Positions 1-8,310 of a DNA stretch of 64,000 bases are shown piece by piece. Origin of the DNA: an uncultured Oscillospiraceae bacterium (GTDB taxonomy: Bacteria > Bacillota > Clostridia > Oscillospirales > Ruminococcaceae). A program made the translations under genes and the position numbers. The stretch spans positions 62,001-126,000 of the forward strand of contig CAJUSD010000004.1 of assembly GCA_910589145.1 (NCBI GenBank), written 5' to 3'. Within the stretch, counting starts at the first letter, position 1. Each line of letters opens with the position of its first letter. The notes under the pieces are model-generated. The model made no database searches, was not told the DNA's origin, and was given only the letters and a program-made list of their open reading frames with translations.

Positions 1-90
1 TTAGACGGCTCTCTCCCCAGGAAAACTTTCTCTATGGGCTACGCCCAGGACAAACGCTACTACATTGAAGCCAGAAAAATTATCTTTTGA
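1..90 (+). CDS. 3' end of a truncated gene, function unknown
   Basis: The first 90 bases stay open in frame 1 and end at a TGA, giving 29 residues that finish in DKRYYIEARKIIF. The gene begins outside the window. The tail is basic and aromatic and is not enough to assign a family. It lies 34 bp before the start of the acetyltransferase gene on the same strand, so the two may be co-transcribed. Reading frame and stop are seen directly; everything else is open. Confidence 0.55.
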   Translation, partial: LDGSLPRKTFSMGYAQDKRYYIEARKIIF

Positions 91-124
91 TTTTTCAGCG
101 GTTTTTATCAGGAGGTTGGTTTAA

Positions 125-637
125 GTGATTTCCTACCATATTCGCCCCGTACATTGGGACGATCCCCATGAACTGAAAAGGATAGCAGAGATAGAAGCTG
201 TATGTTTCCCATCAGCAGAAGCTGCTTCTTTGGATTCTATCCGGCAAAGGGCGGCGGCGTTTCCAGAAAGTTTTTTTGTTGCAGAACAAGACAGCCCTGC
301 CCAGGGAAGACTCGTCGGATTTATTAACGGCTGTGTGACAAATGCGCTGACAATCTGCGATGAAATGTTTGAGAATGTCTCCACCCATTGCCCTAACGGT
401 GCATATCAGGCTGTTTTCGGTTTGGACGTCCTTCCGGATTTCCGCAGGCAGGGGATAGCGTCAGGATTGATGAATGCTTTGATTGCAGCGGCCCGCTCCG
501 CAGGAAGAAAAGGGCTTATCCTTACCTGCAAAGAGCATTTGATACCATACTATGAAAAATTTGGTTATCGCAGCCTTGGCGTTTCCCAATCTGTTCATGG
601 CGGCGCGGTCTGGTTCGATATGGTTTTAGAGTTCTAA
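125..637 (+). CDS. GNAT family N-acetyltransferase
   Basis: This 170-residue protein has the single-domain GNAT layout: an acetyl-CoA pyrophosphate-binding loop RRQGIA at residues 107-112 after the beta strand ending in LDVLPDF, and a C-terminal YYEKFGY (142-148) typical of the last GNAT motif. GNAT enzymes move an acetyl group from acetyl-CoA to an amine; the substrate here cannot be told. The start is GTG at 125 because AGGAGG sits eight bases before it. The gene probably follows the truncated gene at the left edge as a small operon, and transcription is closed by the hairpin at 640-676. Confidence 0.9.
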   Translation: MISYHIRPVHWDDPHELKRIAEIEAVCFPSAEAASLDSIRQRAAAFPESFFVAEQDSPAQGRLVGFINGCVTNALTICDEMFENVSTHCPNGAYQAVFGLDVLPDFRRQGIASGLMNALIAAARSAGRKGLILTCKEHLIPYYEKFGYRSLGVSQSVHGGAVWFDMVLEF

Positions 638-639
638 AA

Positions 640-676
640 ATAAGTGCCAACAGCGTGTTTAGCTGTTGGCACTTAT
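640..676. terminator. Bidirectional intrinsic terminator
   Basis: A 14-bp perfect stem (640-653 with 663-676) with a 9-base loop lies between two convergent genes, the acetyltransferase ending at 637 and the editing-like protein ending at 695. It can serve both strands. Confidence 0.85.
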
Positions 677-694
677 GTATATTAGAGATTTTCT

Positions 695-1183
695 TTATAG
701 TTTTATCCAGCCAACTGGATGCCCGTGTTGTTCTATAAACTGAAACAGGTCATTGGCCTGGAGCCATATTGTAGCGGTATTGACATTAGGATGGATGCCA
801 ACCATATGATCCTTAAAATCAGCGTCAATGAACACCTTAACGCGATGGTCTATATCGTTCAGCACGCCCAGCGGCGTAACAGCTCCTTTGAAAAGGCCAA
901 GCATACTGTTTAAGTCCGCTTCCGATGCAAGGGATAGCCGGCGGCTATCCAAACAGGCTTGTATCTCCTTCAAATCTGCCTGTTTATCCTTTTGCAGTGT
1001 CAACAGAAAATACTGCCTTTTCTTATCATCGCGGATAAAAAGGTTTTTGGCAACAGTGTCCCTGCCGGGCAGTTTCAGCGCATCGCTTTCCGCCATGGTA
1101 TAAATGGCTTCATGCTCTGCTATTTGATAGGTGATTTTCTCATTTTCCAATAACTGGATAATATTTCCCTTTGTTAAGCTCAT
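695..1183 (-). CDS. YbaK/ProX-type aminoacyl-tRNA deacylase (prolyl-tRNA editing protein)
   Basis: The 162-residue protein matches the free-standing YbaK/EbsC-fold editing proteins (ProXp-ala type) that hydrolyse mischarged Ala-tRNA(Pro). Seen in the sequence: a conserved AKNLFI with Lys46, a GAVTPLG loop at 100-106 and GIHPN at 129-133, all hallmarks of the family, and a length equal to stand-alone members. The ATG at 1183 follows GGAGGG with good spacing. It lies 18 bp downstream of the aminotransferase gene on the same strand, so both may form one transcript. The exact tRNA/amino acid pair is inferred from family knowledge. Confidence 0.9.
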   Translation of the reverse strand: MSLTKGNIIQLLENEKITYQIAEHEAIYTMAESDALKLPGRDTVAKNLFIRDDKKRQYFLLTLQKDKQADLKEIQACLDSRRLSLASEADLNSMLGLFKGAVTPLGVLNDIDHRVKVFIDADFKDHMVGIHPNVNTATIWLQANDLFQFIEQHGHPVGWIKL

Positions 1184-1201
1184 TTTTGCCCTCCTATCAA
1201 T

Positions 1202-2395
1202 TTATAGGGCAAGGATTCCACTGTCCCTAATGCTTTGGACAGCCCAAAGGATCTCTTCCCGATCCTGAACCAGAGCCATTCTTACATGACCTTCCCCGGA
1301 AGGACCGAACGCGCTTCCCGGCGTTACCAATACCCCTGCTTTCGCCAGCAGTTCTTTTGTAAAGGTCAGGGAATCGGGAAATTCTTCTGGTATTTTCGCC
1401 CAGACAAACATAGTGGACTTGCAACGGGGAACGTTCCAGCCAATTTCTGTCAGTCCATCACACAATGCGTCCCGCCTGTCCTGGTAAGCCTGGCGTGTTT
1501 GGGACACGCTGGATTGATCCCCTGTAATTGCGGCAATAGCAGCTTTTTGAACTGGCAGGAACATCCCATAATCCATATTGGATTTTAATGCAGACAGCAT
1601 TCCCACTACTTCTTTGTTTCCAAGGCAGAAGCCAATCCTTGCACCAGCCAAGCCATAGGTTTTGGAAAGGGAATTAAATTCCACCCCAACCTCTTTCGCC
1701 CCTGGATATGCCAAAAAGCTGCCGCAGGTTGCGCCGTCAAACACCAGCTCACTGTATGCGTTGTCGTGGAGAACTAAAATGTTATGATTTTTTGCAAAGG
1801 CAATTAGTTCCTCATAAAAACTGGATGGTGCGACAGCCGTCGTCGGGTTATTGGGATAGGACACAATCATCAGTTTGGCTTTGTCTGCAATAGAATCCGG
1901 TATTTCTGAAAAGTCTATCAGATAATCCTTTTCTTTGCGCATGGGCATGAAATACTGTTTGGCTCCAGCGATCAGCGGGCCGTCCCCGAAAATTGGATAG
2001 CAGGGATCGGGAACCATAATAATATCCCCTTCATCCGCAACACACAAGGAGATATGCGCAAGCCCGTCTTGGGAGCCTAACAGCGATACTACTTCACAAT
2101 CGGGGTCGATTTCAACGCCGTACCTCCGCTGATACCATTCAGCCGCAGCCTGTTGAAGCTCCTTTGTATCGTTTAGAGCATAAAGATAGTTTTCCCCAAT
2201 GCCAGCCGCGTCTATCAATGCCTGCCTGACATGGGGGGACGGCGGAATATTAGGTGACCCAACACTTAAATCCACAACATGACGTCCTGCAGCCTCTTGC
2301 TCCTTCCGCATTTGGGAGAGCTGGGAGAAAATTCCCATTCCAAAATGTTCCATTCGCTTTGCAAATTCCATAATGTAAGACATCCTCTCTGTCAA
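1202..2395 (-). CDS. PLP-dependent class I/II aminotransferase
   Basis: A fold-type I aminotransferase of 397 residues. The Schiff-base lysine is Lys245 in SLSKTYGLAGARIGF, with Arg253 for PLP phosphate; PNNPT (181-185) and DNAY (211-214) are the usual cofactor-contact motifs, and an Arg near the C-terminus binds the substrate carboxylate. The sequence type resembles DapL/AlaA-like clostridial transaminases; the substrate is not resolved. Three in-frame ATGs lie at the start (2395, 2383, 2371). GAGAGG precedes the third by 12 bases, so translation may begin at 2371. It is divergent from the epimerase-sepF operon across a 302-bp promoter region. Confidence 0.92.
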   Translation of the reverse strand: MTERMSYIMEFAKRMEHFGMGIFSQLSQMRKEQEAAGRHVVDLSVGSPNIPPSPHVRQALIDAAGIGENYLYALNDTKELQQAAAEWYQRRYGVEIDPDCEVVSLLGSQDGLAHISLCVADEGDIIMVPDPCYPIFGDGPLIAGAKQYFMPMRKEKDYLIDFSEIPDSIADKAKLMIVSYPNNPTTAVAPSSFYEELIAFAKNHNILVLHDNAYSELVFDGATCGSFLAYPGAKEVGVEFNSLSKTYGLAGARIGFCLGNKEVVGMLSALKSNMDYGMFLPVQKAAIAAITGDQSSVSQTRQAYQDRRDALCDGLTEIGWNVPRCKSTMFVWAKIPEEFPDSLTFTKELLAKAGVLVTPGSAFGPSGEGHVRMALVQDREEILWAVQSIRDSGILAL

Positions 2396-2483
2396 AAATT
2401 CCGATTTTGAAATGATAATTACAATTCTATATGGACTTCTGTGGAATGTTCAAGAGCTATCTTGAGCTATTATAACACAAAGC

Positions 2484-2521
2484 ATATCCTTTTGACAAAA
2501 TAAATCTGAAAAGGATATAAT
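2484..2521 (+). promoter_or_regulatory. Promoter with overlapping 10-bp inverted repeat
   Basis: TTGACA (2492-2497) and TATAAT (2516-2521) are separated by 18 bases, reading toward the epimerase gene. A perfect inverted repeat (arms 2484-2493 and 2509-2518, 15 bases apart) overlaps both boxes, as expected for a repressor operator. The regulator is unknown. Confidence 0.6.
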
Positions 2522-2560
2522 CTTTTTGAAAATAAAGTGACAGAAATGTAATAATTTTTC

Positions 2561-2589
2561 TTGCGAAATTTTCCAATAAGCGCTATACT
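2561..2589 (+). promoter_or_regulatory. Second sigma-A-type promoter for the epimerase-sepF operon
   Basis: TTGCGA (2561-2566) and TATACT (2584-2589) with a 17-base spacer lie about 110 bases before the epimerase start. Together with the box pair at 2492-2521 this fills the 302-bp gap between the divergent genes; nothing else is apparent in that gap. Confidence 0.5.
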
Positions 2590-2697
2590 ATGTATAATAT
2601 ATAATTATTTCTAATCTGAGGCCCGGTTTCAGGAAGAAAAACTTTTCTGAGTCCATAAAGGTATTTCAGCTTGGAAAACACAAGGAGGGATGTACAA

Positions 2698-3726
2698 ATG
2701 AAACTGCTTATACTGGGTGGTACAGGGGTAATCAGCTCCGCAATTGTTAGACAGGGACTTGCTGCTGGCCACGATATTACAATTGTAAACCGTGGAACGC
2801 GCATTTCCCCTTATGCCAAACAAATTTCCTGCATCCAGGCAGACCGAAAAGATCCTGTTTCCTTTGCTTCCAAGCTGGAACATTTAAAGCCAGACGTTGT
2901 AATTGATATGATTAGCTTTCAGCCAAGCGATGCAAAACAAACGCTGGAACTTTTCCGAGGGAAAACAGGGCAGGTTATTTTCACATCCAGCACAGCTGCT
3001 TATCAACGTCCTTATCGTTCTTTTCCGATTCGAGAGGATGCAGAGGAATTATGTTCCTCACCAGATTTTCCATATGCTTTCCAAAAAGCTGAAATGGAAC
3101 GTTTTCTGCAAAAGGAGATGGGTCAATCTGAAACCCCTATTACCATTATCCGTCCTTCCCTAACTTTTGGAATTGGGGCGGCAAATATCGGCGTACTGCG
3201 TCAGAATTACAATATTGTCTGCCGGATGAAACAGCATTTACCGCTTGTAATGATTGGGGAGGGAACAATTCCCTGGGCCTTTACTTTTTCTGATGATTTG
3301 GCAAAAGGGTTCCTCCTATGCTGCCAAAATCCAAAAGCTTACAATCAGGCTTTTCATATCACTAACACGCAAACGGTTCTATGGGAAGATCTATATCGTG
3401 TGATTGGAGAGATTATCGGCGAAAAACCGGAGTTCCTCTATGTTCCTTCCCAAACGCTCCATTATGCCAACCCGGACTTATTTGCTCATTTCTGGTATGA
3501 GAAACGGTTCCCTTCCGTTTTCTCCAACGATAAAATCCGTTCTGCTGCTCCCAATTTTGCACCCTCCATTTCTCTCAAAGACGGTATGTCCTCTATTATC
3601 CGCTGGTGGGAAGAAGGGGCAGGGGCTGTTGACCAGCAAAAGTGGAAACTTGAAGATGATATATGCCAATGCATTTTGGACTTCCAGAAATCTTTGCGTT
3701 CCGCTTCCTTCCCAAATTCATTTTAA
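2698..3726 (+). CDS. NAD(P)-dependent SDR epimerase/dehydratase-like protein
   Basis: An atypical extended short-chain dehydrogenase of 342 residues. The N-terminus MKLLILGGTGVIS gives the Rossmann GGTGxIS dinucleotide loop, followed by a conserved Asp after VVIDMISF and an IIRPSLTFG strand typical of NAD-dependent epimerases. The usual YxxxK appears only loosely as YAFQKAE. The start is ATG 2698, preceded by AGGAGG; a longer frame exists upstream but lacks a ribosome site. The gene lies 22 bp before sepF and shares its promoters. The sugar or other substrate is not known. Confidence 0.85.
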   Translation: MKLLILGGTGVISSAIVRQGLAAGHDITIVNRGTRISPYAKQISCIQADRKDPVSFASKLEHLKPDVVIDMISFQPSDAKQTLELFRGKTGQVIFTSSTAAYQRPYRSFPIREDAEELCSSPDFPYAFQKAEMERFLQKEMGQSETPITIIRPSLTFGIGAANIGVLRQNYNIVCRMKQHLPLVMIGEGTIPWAFTFSDDLAKGFLLCCQNPKAYNQAFHITNTQTVLWEDLYRVIGEIIGEKPEFLYVPSQTLHYANPDLFAHFWYEKRFPSVFSNDKIRSAAPNFAPSISLKDGMSSIIRWWEEGAGAVDQQKWKLEDDICQCILDFQKSLRSASFPNSF

Positions 3727-3748
3727 TAGTTAGAAAGAAGGGATTCCT

Positions 3749-4129
3749 ATGGGTCTTGCAGAAAGACTGATAGACTTCGTTTCTCCCGAAGAATACGACT
3801 ATCAAGACGATGAGTCTTATTCTTCTACTACTGATGCCTACAATTCATCTATTCAAGCTGGAATCGTTTTGTTTAAGCCAAAGGATTTTCCACAGGCCAG
3901 GGCAATTATTGACCACCTTATGCCGAATCATGCCGTTATTATCAATCTGGATGGCATTGAACCGGAAAATTTAAGAAGAATGGTCGATTTCTTTGCTGGG
4001 GTTGCTTATGGAATTCAAGGGAAATTTACAAAAGTTGCCCGCTTAACCTATATAATTGTTCCACCTGACGTTGAATGTGAGGATGAGCGTTTTGATCATT
4101 GGGAACAGGAGGATCCTTTGGTCCTTTGA
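3749..4129 (+). CDS. sepF: Cell division protein SepF
   Basis: A 126-residue SepF: an acidic, disordered N-terminus with DDESYSSTTD after the amphipathic membrane-binding start MGLAERLIDFV, then the compact SepF domain with VLFKPKDFPQARAI and VIINLDGIEPENLRRMVDF, and GVAYGIQGKF near the end. SepF anchors and bundles FtsZ at the division site. It usually sits in the ylm/division cluster, but here it follows an SDR epimerase with a 22-bp gap, a less common context. AAAGAAGGG precedes the ATG. A terminator follows directly. Confidence 0.95.
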   Translation: MGLAERLIDFVSPEEYDYQDDESYSSTTDAYNSSIQAGIVLFKPKDFPQARAIIDHLMPNHAVIINLDGIEPENLRRMVDFFAGVAYGIQGKFTKVARLTYIIVPPDVECEDERFDHWEQEDPLVL

Positions 4130-4151
4130 TATGTATTTGAAGAATTTTTGT

Positions 4152-4199
4152 CTCCCTTATTTGGCTGGGGCGCTGCCTGGCTGAATAGGGGAGTTTTAT
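4152..4199 (+). terminator. Terminator after sepF
   Basis: A GC-rich hairpin with outer arms CTCCCTTATT (4152-4161) and AATAGGGGAG (4184-4193, one G-T pair) is followed by TTTTATT, 23 bp after the sepF stop. Confidence 0.75.
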
Positions 4200-4289
4200 T
4201 CATTTACAAACTTTCCCGCCTAATTCATGTGCTTTAAGGAAAACATCAGCAGCACGATTCACAGAAACGGATGAAAGGCCCACAAACCT

Positions 4290-4319
4290 CTGGCATTTTC
4301 CTTGATACAGTGGTATAAT
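4290..4319 (+). promoter_or_regulatory. Promoter for the M20 peptidase gene
   Basis: TATAAT at 4314-4319 has an extended TGG directly upstream, with CTGGCA about 18 bases before the -10 as a weak -35. The peptidase ATG lies 60 bases further on. Confidence 0.5.
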
Positions 4320-4379
4320 CAAACCATAAAACCGTCAGACTATTTACCCGCTGCAAAACATTATTGGGAGGAAAGAAAA

Positions 4380-5627
4380 ATGGATTATGAGGTACATTCA
4401 AATGTTAAAGCTGTTATCCAGAAGTTGACAAGCCTGGATTCAGTAAAAAAGGCACTCACATTTTTAAAGGAAGACCATGAAAACTCCATCTCCGATCAAT
4501 TAGAGCTGGTACAGATTCCTGCACCAACCTTCCACGAAGAAAAACGCGCCGCTTATATGACAGAGACGTTCCGTAAACTGGGATTAACCGATGTACATAT
4601 TGACCGTAACGGCAATGCAGTAGGCGTAAGAAAGGGCAGAGGGAACGGCCCTAAAATTTTAATTGACGGGCATATGGATACTGTTTATCCAATGGATACC
4701 CCACTTCATCCCCGCCGGGATGAAGACTATATTTACTGTCCTGGCATCACAGACGATACCCGCGCCTGCGCCGCTATGCTGACGCTGATTCGGGCATTAA
4801 ATCATGCAAACATTGAAACGGAAGGCGACATAATCTTTATGGGCTCTGCCCGTGAGGAAGGACGCGGAGCATTTGGCGGAATCAAGGGCTTTTTTGACGA
4901 TAATAAGGATATTGATGCGGCTGTTTGTATGGACGGCTGTGGAATTGGCCAGATTATATATCAATCTACTGGTTTTAAAACTATGGAAGTCACATTCCAC
5001 GGGATTGGCGGTCATGCTTATGGAGCATTTGGTGAAGTTGCGAATCCTCTTCATGCCGCAGCGCGGGCTGTGGCTAAAATTGCGGATCTGCAAGTCCCTT
5101 CCAATCCTAAAACCACTTATTGCGTTTCCAATTTCCATGCTGGAAATGATGCTGGAATACATGCGATTGTCCCTTCTGCGTCTATTAAAATCAATTACCG
5201 TTCAAACGGACAAAAAGAACTGGAGCAGTTGGATGCGGAAATTGCACGGTGTATCAAAGAAGCGTGCCAGGAGGAAACCAAGCGTTGGGGCAGGGATGAA
5301 ATTACATACACAATAGAAACTTACTGCGACGTACCCGCTGGAAGCTTGGATCAGCATGATCCCATTGTAGAAGCTGCCTGGGAATCCATTACCTTCCTTG
5401 GAAAGAAACCAGGTCTTGTTGAGGGTGGACCAACCAACGCCTCTATTCCTATCAGCAGAGGGATCCCAGCTGTTTGCATTGGCGACGAGGTTGGAATGGA
5501 AACCTTCTGCCATAATGCTGCTTCGGAGAGGTTCCCTGTGAAAGACACATGGCAAATGCCGCAGCTGGCTATGCTGATTGCTTTGGCCTCAGCAGGAGTT
5601 TTAGAGGAGATAAAATCTATTTTGTAA
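4380..5627 (+). CDS. M20 family metallopeptidase (YgeY/PepT-like)
   Basis: A 415-residue two-zinc peptidase of the M20 family. Metal ligands appear as GHMDTVYP (His98, Asp100), GITDDTRA with Asp125/126, and the catalytic AREEGRG with Glu159/160; later IGGHAYG begins the dimerisation lid and a C-terminal FCHNA supplies the last His. Family members cleave short peptides or N-acyl amino acids in the cytoplasm; the substrate is not evident. ATG 4380 is chosen because GGGAGG precedes it; the longer upstream frame overlaps the promoter and is not believable. A shared terminator separates it from convergent cdaR. Confidence 0.9.
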   Translation: MDYEVHSNVKAVIQKLTSLDSVKKALTFLKEDHENSISDQLELVQIPAPTFHEEKRAAYMTETFRKLGLTDVHIDRNGNAVGVRKGRGNGPKILIDGHMDTVYPMDTPLHPRRDEDYIYCPGITDDTRACAAMLTLIRALNHANIETEGDIIFMGSAREEGRGAFGGIKGFFDDNKDIDAAVCMDGCGIGQIIYQSTGFKTMEVTFHGIGGHAYGAFGEVANPLHAAARAVAKIADLQVPSNPKTTYCVSNFHAGNDAGIHAIVPSASIKINYRSNGQKELEQLDAEIARCIKEACQEETKRWGRDEITYTIETYCDVPAGSLDQHDPIVEAAWESITFLGKKPGLVEGGPTNASIPISRGIPAVCIGDEVGMETFCHNAASERFPVKDTWQMPQLAMLIALASAGVLEEIKSIL

Positions 5628-5652
5628 TATTAGATAGAAGTTTATTCATGTG

Positions 5653-5693
5653 AAAATCCCCTTGAAGCAACGCTATTGCTTCAAGGGGATTTT
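5653..5693. terminator. Bidirectional terminator
   Basis: An 18-bp perfect stem (5653-5670 with 5676-5693) with loop CGCTA and flanking A/T runs on both sides lies between the convergent M20 peptidase and cdaR genes. Confidence 0.92.
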
Positions 5694-5697
5694 ATGT

Positions 5698-6957
5698 TTA
5701 TTGTTCCTTTTCCACAACATGGATAATAACAGAATAATCGCCGGATGCCCAGACCATGGACTTATTAGGGGCGTATATTTTTACACCTGTACTGAACTGC
5801 CCCGGCAGAATTTCACGGCTGCTCAGATCAATTTCAGCTACAAAATCGCCTGGCGTCAGCTCATCTAAAATATCCTTTCTGCCATAAATCAGTACATTGG
5901 AAAGCCGGTTGGTAGTAACAGTTATCTCATAATCGCTGGACTGATTCAAAATCTGGAAGTCCTCAACGTTAATATATTTCCTTTCAATATTATCCAACTT
6001 GAATTCAACCACTACGTTTTCAATATTCCTTATGTTTTCAAAATTATCGGGCAGCGCTTCCGCAACATCAAAGACAAAAACACTGTTCGGTTCCAGTTCT
6101 TTCATATCCACATAACCTAAAGCAACTTCTGTAAACCGTTCTGTGGTATCGGTTGGAACTGCAACTTCCAGCTTTGAGCTGGAAAGCGAATACTTCAGAT
6201 CTTCTTCCTGAATGCCAGGCGGAAGGTTTAAAAACCGGATTACAAAGGGCAGTTCCCGAATTTTTAGAATAGGGATGGTAAGAGAAGCGGTTTGAATATC
6301 AGTAGTAATATGATCGGAAACCACTTCACTTCCATTTTGATCCAAAAGCAGAATATCACCTTTTAAAGTAGTTGTTTTCTGTAAAGGCTTGTCCAAATTA
6401 TAGTGAACAACGCACCGTTTGATTCTGGAGAGCTGTTCGTCCGGTCCAGTAATAGAGATGTTTTTTGGGAAAATAGTATGATCTTTTCCAATATATCCTT
6501 CTGGAATCGTCAATCCTGTTAAATCGGCCTCTATTGGAAACGTTTTTGTGGAATAAACATCCAGTTTTACAGAAATCGTATTCGGCGTCAAGCTTAAAAA
6601 TTCTAAATCCTCATTTTCACCCTTTAAGGTGAGCTTATATGTCCCTGGACCGTCTATACGGGTCACACTGGGGATAACGTTCAAATCTTCCCCTTCTATC
6701 TGGCTTAAACGGAAACGCTTGCCTTTAACATTAACAATAACAGATTCTTTTGCTTCCCCAATGATTTTGAGCCCTAAAAGGTCAAAATAGTCCTGCCAAT
6801 CCTTCATGTCTACCGTTACCATATACTCAGCTTCCTGATCTGGGTTAATATAGGCAGCTACAAAAAACCAGCATATCAATCCCACAATCACCGCTACAAT
6901 TTGAAGAAAACGGTTGCTTTGGGAAAGGTTTCGCAAGGTGAACGTTTTTTTCTTCAT
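5698..6957 (-). CDS. cdaR: CdaR, YbbR-domain regulator of diadenylate cyclase
   Basis: A membrane-anchored protein with one N-terminal transmembrane helix (about residues 16-36, FLQIVAVIVGLICWFFVAAY) and a long extracytoplasmic part made of repeated YbbR beta domains, ending near the stop. CdaR proteins bind and tune CdaA, the c-di-AMP synthase encoded just upstream. ATG 6957 with AAAGAGG about 12 bases before it gives 419 residues; a TTG at 6999 overlapping the cdaA stop would add 14 residues and is possible by translational coupling. glmM, often third in this operon, is not downstream here. Confidence 0.9.
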   Translation of the reverse strand: MKKKTFTLRNLSQSNRFLQIVAVIVGLICWFFVAAYINPDQEAEYMVTVDMKDWQDYFDLLGLKIIGEAKESVIVNVKGKRFRLSQIEGEDLNVIPSVTRIDGPGTYKLTLKGENEDLEFLSLTPNTISVKLDVYSTKTFPIEADLTGLTIPEGYIGKDHTIFPKNISITGPDEQLSRIKRCVVHYNLDKPLQKTTTLKGDILLLDQNGSEVVSDHITTDIQTASLTIPILKIRELPFVIRFLNLPPGIQEEDLKYSLSSSKLEVAVPTDTTERFTEVALGYVDMKELEPNSVFVFDVAEALPDNFENIRNIENVVVEFKLDNIERKYINVEDFQILNQSSDYEITVTTNRLSNVLIYGRKDILDELTPGDFVAEIDLSSREILPGQFSTGVKIYAPNKSMVWASGDYSVIIHVVEKEQ

Positions 6958-6995
6958 TTTAAACCAATCCTCTTTTTCGGGTTTTGGCGGAAACG

Positions 6996-7880
6996 TCAAT
7001 TCTTCTTACTTTTCCAAAAAGATTCTTTTTTCTCAGAAGTCTCTGAAACGGCTCCGTCAGAAAGTATTTCCGTTTTCAGCAGTTCAGCAAGGCTTTCCGC
7101 ATTATAATTACGGGTTAGAACTCCCTTAATAGCTACGGAAATAACCCCTGTTTCTTCACTGACTATGATAACGACTGCATCAGAATTTTCACTCATGCCC
7201 AACCCGGCCCTATGCCTTGTCCCAAGTTCCCGGCTGATTTCGTGGTTGTCTGACAATGGCAGGTAGCACCCAGCGGCAAATATCTTCCCGTCCCGTATTA
7301 TCATAGCTCCATCGTGAAGGGGTGAATTAACAAAAAAGAGGTTTCCTATCAACTCTACTGAGGGGATCGCATCTACAACCGTGCCGGTTTTTATAATTTC
7401 TCCCAGCTTTGTTGTACGTTCCAACACCATCAGCGCTCCCGTTTTACTGCGTGCCAATGTATTGGCGGCATTACAGATAGTGCCGATAGCGGCGTTCCAC
7501 TGCTGCTTCTGTGTATTTGCGTCAAAATGTCCGATATTGAAAACATTTAGGTTTGATATTCTCGTTCGGCCTACCGTTTCCAACATTCGTCTGAGTTCCG
7601 GTTGGAAAACAACCAGCAGCGCAATTACCCCATATTGGAAAACCATTTCTAATAAATACCGCATTGTATTTAATTCAAACAGATCTACTGCCATGTACAA
7701 TACCATCAAAAGCAGCAGACCTTTTAAAAGCTGCATTGCACGGGTTTCCCGCACAAGCTGCAACACTTTATACACCAAATATATTACTAGAAGGGTATCA
7801 ATGATATCTACTGGATGTATGGACTGGATCATCCCCTGGATATCTGCTGATGTCAATGCTTCCAATTTAAGCAGAACCAT
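6996..7880 (-). CDS. cdaA: Diadenylate cyclase CdaA
   Basis: This 294-residue protein makes the second messenger c-di-AMP from two ATP. Three transmembrane helices (about 26-44, 50-67 and 78-95) precede the DisA_N cyclase domain, in which DGA (190-192) and RHR (222-224) are the catalytic and nucleotide-binding signatures. c-di-AMP controls potassium and turgor and is generally essential in Firmicutes. The ATG at 7880 is preceded by a somewhat distant GAGG. The gene overlaps or abuts cdaR on the same strand, the standard pair. Confidence 0.96.
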   Translation of the reverse strand: MVLLKLEALTSADIQGMIQSIHPVDIIDTLLVIYLVYKVLQLVRETRAMQLLKGLLLLMVLYMAVDLFELNTMRYLLEMVFQYGVIALLVVFQPELRRMLETVGRTRISNLNVFNIGHFDANTQKQQWNAAIGTICNAANTLARSKTGALMVLERTTKLGEIIKTGTVVDAIPSVELIGNLFFVNSPLHDGAMIIRDGKIFAAGCYLPLSDNHEISRELGTRHRAGLGMSENSDAVVIIVSEETGVISVAIKGVLTRNYNAESLAELLKTEILSDGAVSETSEKKESFWKSKKN

Positions 7881-8039
7881 TTTGTTTCACCGTTCCTCAC
7901 TGGTTTCAGTTCCTGCGGCTTTGCGGTGCATACCGCTTTGTTTATTCACAGTTTTTTCCTTATATTTATTTTAGCACATTGCGGGATTAATTCAATACAC
8001 ATTTTCATTTATTTGCTGGGAAACTTATTTTTTATGCAT

Positions 8040-8300
8040 TGTGCCAGCTGACAGATTATGCTATGGGTCTGCTGCTTATCTGTACTGTTGATTGCAGCCT
8101 CGCGGCTGTTTGATGGATAAAACCGGTAAGGCCTATCGTCCAACGTTGGCAGCACCAGTTCAGCAGAGCTGAACTGACGACCAGGGGCTTTTGAGGAGTG
8201 CAGCTCCGCCGCACATCCCCCTGGGCCCCAAACCTTTTTCATTTGGCCTTGGCTTATATCTGCACATAGCTTAACACAACATATCTGAAAAGATAGGGGA
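8040..8300 (-). repeat. Dispersed intergenic repeat, copy f (minus orientation)
   Basis: This stretch holds no credible gene. It carries modules shared with other gaps in the window: a GCTTATCTG...CGCGGCTG...ACCGG block also found at 23930-23980, a CAGTTCAGC-AGA-GCTGAACTG hairpin shared with 52850, a GGAGTGCAGC/GCAC hairpin shared with 52890 and 24070, and AAACCTTTTTCAT at the end nearest the desulfurase stop (8311). Read on the minus strand it directly follows that gene. Confidence 0.75.
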
Positions 8301-8310
8301 TTTCCGCCGT

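Noticed and set aside
8009..8242. 77-codon minus-strand frame
   Set aside because: Lies in repeat copy f, has no family match and no ribosome site.
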